Assembly (NCBI RefSeq): GCF_000772955.1
Contig: NZ_JPVO01000054.1
Coordinates: forward strand, 310,001-374,000
Source: Ureibacillus sinduriensis BLB-1 = JCM 15800
Lineage (GTDB): Bacteria > Bacillota > Bacilli > Bacillales_A > Planococcaceae
Length of the DNA stretch: 64,000 nucleotides
Reading direction: 5' to 3'
This document shows, one piece after another, positions 62,379-64,000 of the stretch. Within the stretch, counting starts at the first letter, position 1. Each line of letters begins with the position of its first letter. The notes under the pieces were generated by a model. That model ran no database searches. It had not been told where the DNA came from and saw only the letters and a program-made list of their open reading frames with translations. The translations under genes and the position numbers were made by a program.

Positions 62379-62396
62379 TATGCATAAAAATACATA
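62379..62396 (+). promoter_or_regulatory. ARG-box-like operator before argG
   Basis: TATGCATAAAAATACATA is an imperfect palindrome differing at two symmetric positions from the ArgR/AhrC-type ARG box (TATGAATAAAAATTCATA). It lies 22 bases upstream of argG. A second palindromic stretch, CACTTGAATT to ATTAAGTG (62327-62350), could be another box. Arginine repression is inferred. Confidence 0.5.
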
Positions 62397-62418
62397 TAAT
62401 CTAACGGAGGTAAATACT

Positions 62419-63633
62419 ATGGCTAATAAAAAAGTCGTTTTGGCATATTCGGGTGGACTGGATACATCAGTTGCAATTCCTTGGTTAAAAGAGCAAGGAT
62501 GGGACGTTATTGCGGTATGTTTGGATGTAGGGGAAGGGAAAGACCTGGAATTTATCAAAAATAAAGCGCTCCAAGTTGGCGCGATTGAATCTTATATGGT
62601 GGATGCAAAAGACGAGTTTGCTGAAGAATATGCATTGATTTCTTTGCAAGGCCATACATGGTATGAACAAAAGTATCCATTAGTTTCTGCGCTTTCCCGT
62701 CCGCTGATCTCAAAGAAACTAGTTGAAATCGCAAATGAAACGAATGCCGATGCTGTAGCGCATGGTTGTACAGGTAAAGGGAATGACCAAGTTCGTTTTG
62801 AAATTTCAATTAAAGCATTAAACCCCGATTTGGAAGTTCTTGCTCCTGTACGTGAATGGGGTTGGAGCCGTGATGAAGAAATCGAATATGCTGAAAAACA
62901 TGGCGTACCTGTTCCTGCAACGATAGACTCTCCATTCTCGATTGACCAGAACCTTTGGGGACGTGCAAATGAAGCGGGTGTAATGGAAGACCCATGGGTA
63001 GCTCCACCTGAAGAAGCATATGGGTTAACGGTTTCACTTGAAAATACACCCGACATTCCTGAATTTGTTGAAATTGAATTCATTGAAGGAAAACCCGTTT
63101 CATTGAACGGAATAGAAATGAAGTTGGCGGATCTTATCCAGGAATTAAATAAAGTGGCGGGTGCTCATGGCATCGGACGTATTGACCATGTGGAAAATCG
63201 TTTGGTGGGCATTAAATCCCGTGAAGTTTATGAAATTCCGGGGGCAAAAGTGCTGTTGACTGCCCATAAGGAATTGGAAGACATCACACTTGTTAAAGAA
63301 TTGGCTCACTTCAAACCAATCATTGAACAAAAACTGTCAGAAGTAATTTATGAAGGTTTATGGTTCAACCCAATCCGTACCGCATTGGAAGGTTTCCTGA
63401 AAGAAACTCAAAAATATGTAAACGGGACAGTTCGAGTTAAATTGTTTAAAGGTCATGCAATTGTTGAAGGACGTAAATCTCCAAACTCATTATATAGTGA
63501 AGAGCTTGCGACATACTCAAAAGCAGATCAATTCAATCATGGTTCAGCCGTTGGATTTATTGAATTATGGGGTCTTCCGACGGTTGTGTCGGCAGAAGTA
63601 AATAAGAAAAAAGAAGTGTCAGCAAAAAATTAA
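62419..63633 (+). CDS. argG: Argininosuccinate synthase
   Basis: 404 residues. ATP-dependent ligation of citrulline and aspartate. N-type ATP pyrophosphatase motif [13 protein letters not shown], then [26 protein letters not shown] and [22 protein letters not shown]. The ATG at 62419 follows GGAGG; upstream frame starts overlap the operator. Followed 63 bases later by argH. Confidence 0.96.
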   Translation: MANKKVVLAYSGGLDTSVAIPWLKEQGWDVIAVCLDVGEGKDLEFIKNKALQVGAIESYMVDAKDEFAEEYALISLQGHTWYEQKYPLVSALSRPLISKKLVEIANETNADAVAHGCTGKGNDQVRFEISIKALNPDLEVLAPVREWGWSRDEEIEYAEKHGVPVPATIDSPFSIDQNLWGRANEAGVMEDPWVAPPEEAYGLTVSLENTPDIPEFVEIEFIEGKPVSLNGIEMKLADLIQELNKVAGAHGIGRIDHVENRLVGIKSREVYEIPGAKVLLTAHKELEDITLVKELAHFKPIIEQKLSEVIYEGLWFNPIRTALEGFLKETQKYVNGTVRVKLFKGHAIVEGRKSPNSLYSEELATYSKADQFNHGSAVGFIELWGLPTVVSAEVNKKKEVSAKN

Positions 63634-63696
63634 TATAGAAATTGTTTCAACCCGATAGTGTTTCTTGAGGGTCTGAATAGAAGTAGGTGTATGGGT

Positions 63697-64000
63697 ATGA
63701 CAAAATTATGGGGTGGTCGATTCCAAAAGTCTGCTGAAAACTGGGTGGACGAATTTGGGGCTTCCATTGGCTTCGATCAGCAATTGGTAATGGAAGACAT
63801 CGAGGGCAGTGTTGCACACGTAACAATGCTGGGTGCTCAAGGGATTTTGGACTCTAAGGATGTAGAGCAAATTCTGGGAGGCCTGGCAGAGTTGAAACTT
63901 GCGGCAGAGGCTGGAGAACTCGAGTTTCGTGTAGCGAATGAAGATATCCATTTAAATTTGGAAAAAATGTTGACGGATATCATCGGGCCGGTCGGAGGAA
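63697..64000 (+). CDS. argH: Argininosuccinate lyase, N-terminal part (runs off the window)
   Basis: 101 residues are visible, starting [30 protein letters not shown], the standard ArgH N-terminus, and reaching [21 protein letters not shown], which precedes the conserved histidine region. ATG 63697 is seven bases after AGGTG (63685-63689); ATG 63691 is too close to it. It splits argininosuccinate to arginine and fumarate. The gene continues past base 64000. Confidence 0.93.
   Translation, partial: MTKLWGGRFQKSAENWVDEFGASIGFDQQLVMEDIEGSVAHVTMLGAQGILDSKDVEQILGGLAELKLAAEAGELEFRVANEDIHLNLEKMLTDIIGPVGG

Noticed and set aside
1-64000. CRISPR arrays, rRNA and tRNA genes
   Set aside because: No regularly spaced repeats and no tRNA or rRNA hallmark sequences were noticed; the only tRNA-linked element is the T-box.

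Overview
The window is a low-G+C chromosome segment from an endospore-forming member of the Bacillales. The gene order follows the Bacillus subtilis spoIVB-spo0A-yqiK-bkd-yqiW-yqjA-yqjC-yqjD-yqjE-yqjH-yqjK-proI-yqjP-yqjQ region. The methylmalonyl-CoA mutase genes, the missing ptb/buk genes and the repeat and IS types point to Planococcaceae (Lysinibacillus/Solibacillus/Ureibacillus-like). That placement is an inference from content, not a database result.

Region by region. (1) 1-9.1 kb: the 3' end of spoIVB, spo0A, then an accessory stretch. The stretch holds a secreted DUF2599-type protein, a stalk-domain protein, a decayed IS1182-like element with a GC-rich palindromic repeat, an HtrA-like protease, a lone phage holin, a FapA/DUF342 protein, a YqiK-type phosphodiesterase and a DUF2627 protein. 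(2) 9.3-24.5 kb: branched-chain amino-acid catabolism. bcd, lpdV, bkdAA, bkdAB and bkdB convert branched-chain amino acids to acyl-CoAs. mutA, mutB, meaB, mce and a carboxyltransferase beta subunit take propionyl-CoA to succinyl-CoA. A cre-like site at the bcd promoter suggests CcpA control. Between them lie brxB, a YqjA homologue and a 30-codon prli42 gene. (3) 24.5-30.1 kb: a Tat export cassette (four tatA, one tatC), a Tat-signal gluconate-dehydrogenase subunit 3, a GMC flavoenzyme and two related small membrane proteins. The arrangement is partly duplicated and is inserted between the usually adjacent yqjD and yqjE. (4) 30.3-42.2 kb: peptidase T-like protein, CheW, DedA, a fluC pair, a deoxyribosyltransferase, Ogt, a FUSC transporter, an FMN reductase, a frameshifted ABC ATPase, signal peptidase I and guaC (PurBox-like operator). 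(5) 42.5-52.6 kb: small proteins, a LysM-3D cell-wall protein, an ammonium transporter flanked by TnrA/GlnR boxes, a DUF294 nucleotidyltransferase with an exonuclease, a ribA-ribD-monooxygenase-HAD phosphatase operon and bioY (BirA box). (6) 52.9-64 kb: trhO, dinB, rnz, proI with a proline T-box leader, yqjP, hmp/nsrR, yqjQ, argG and the start of argH.

The best candidates for undescribed biology are the duplicated Tat/GMC cassette with its small membrane proteins and gnt-like operator, and the orphan ribA-ribD-monooxygenase-phosphatase operon, which could make a flavin-pathway-derived metabolite. Many genes use TTG or GTG starts. One (the YqjA homologue) appears to use ATA.
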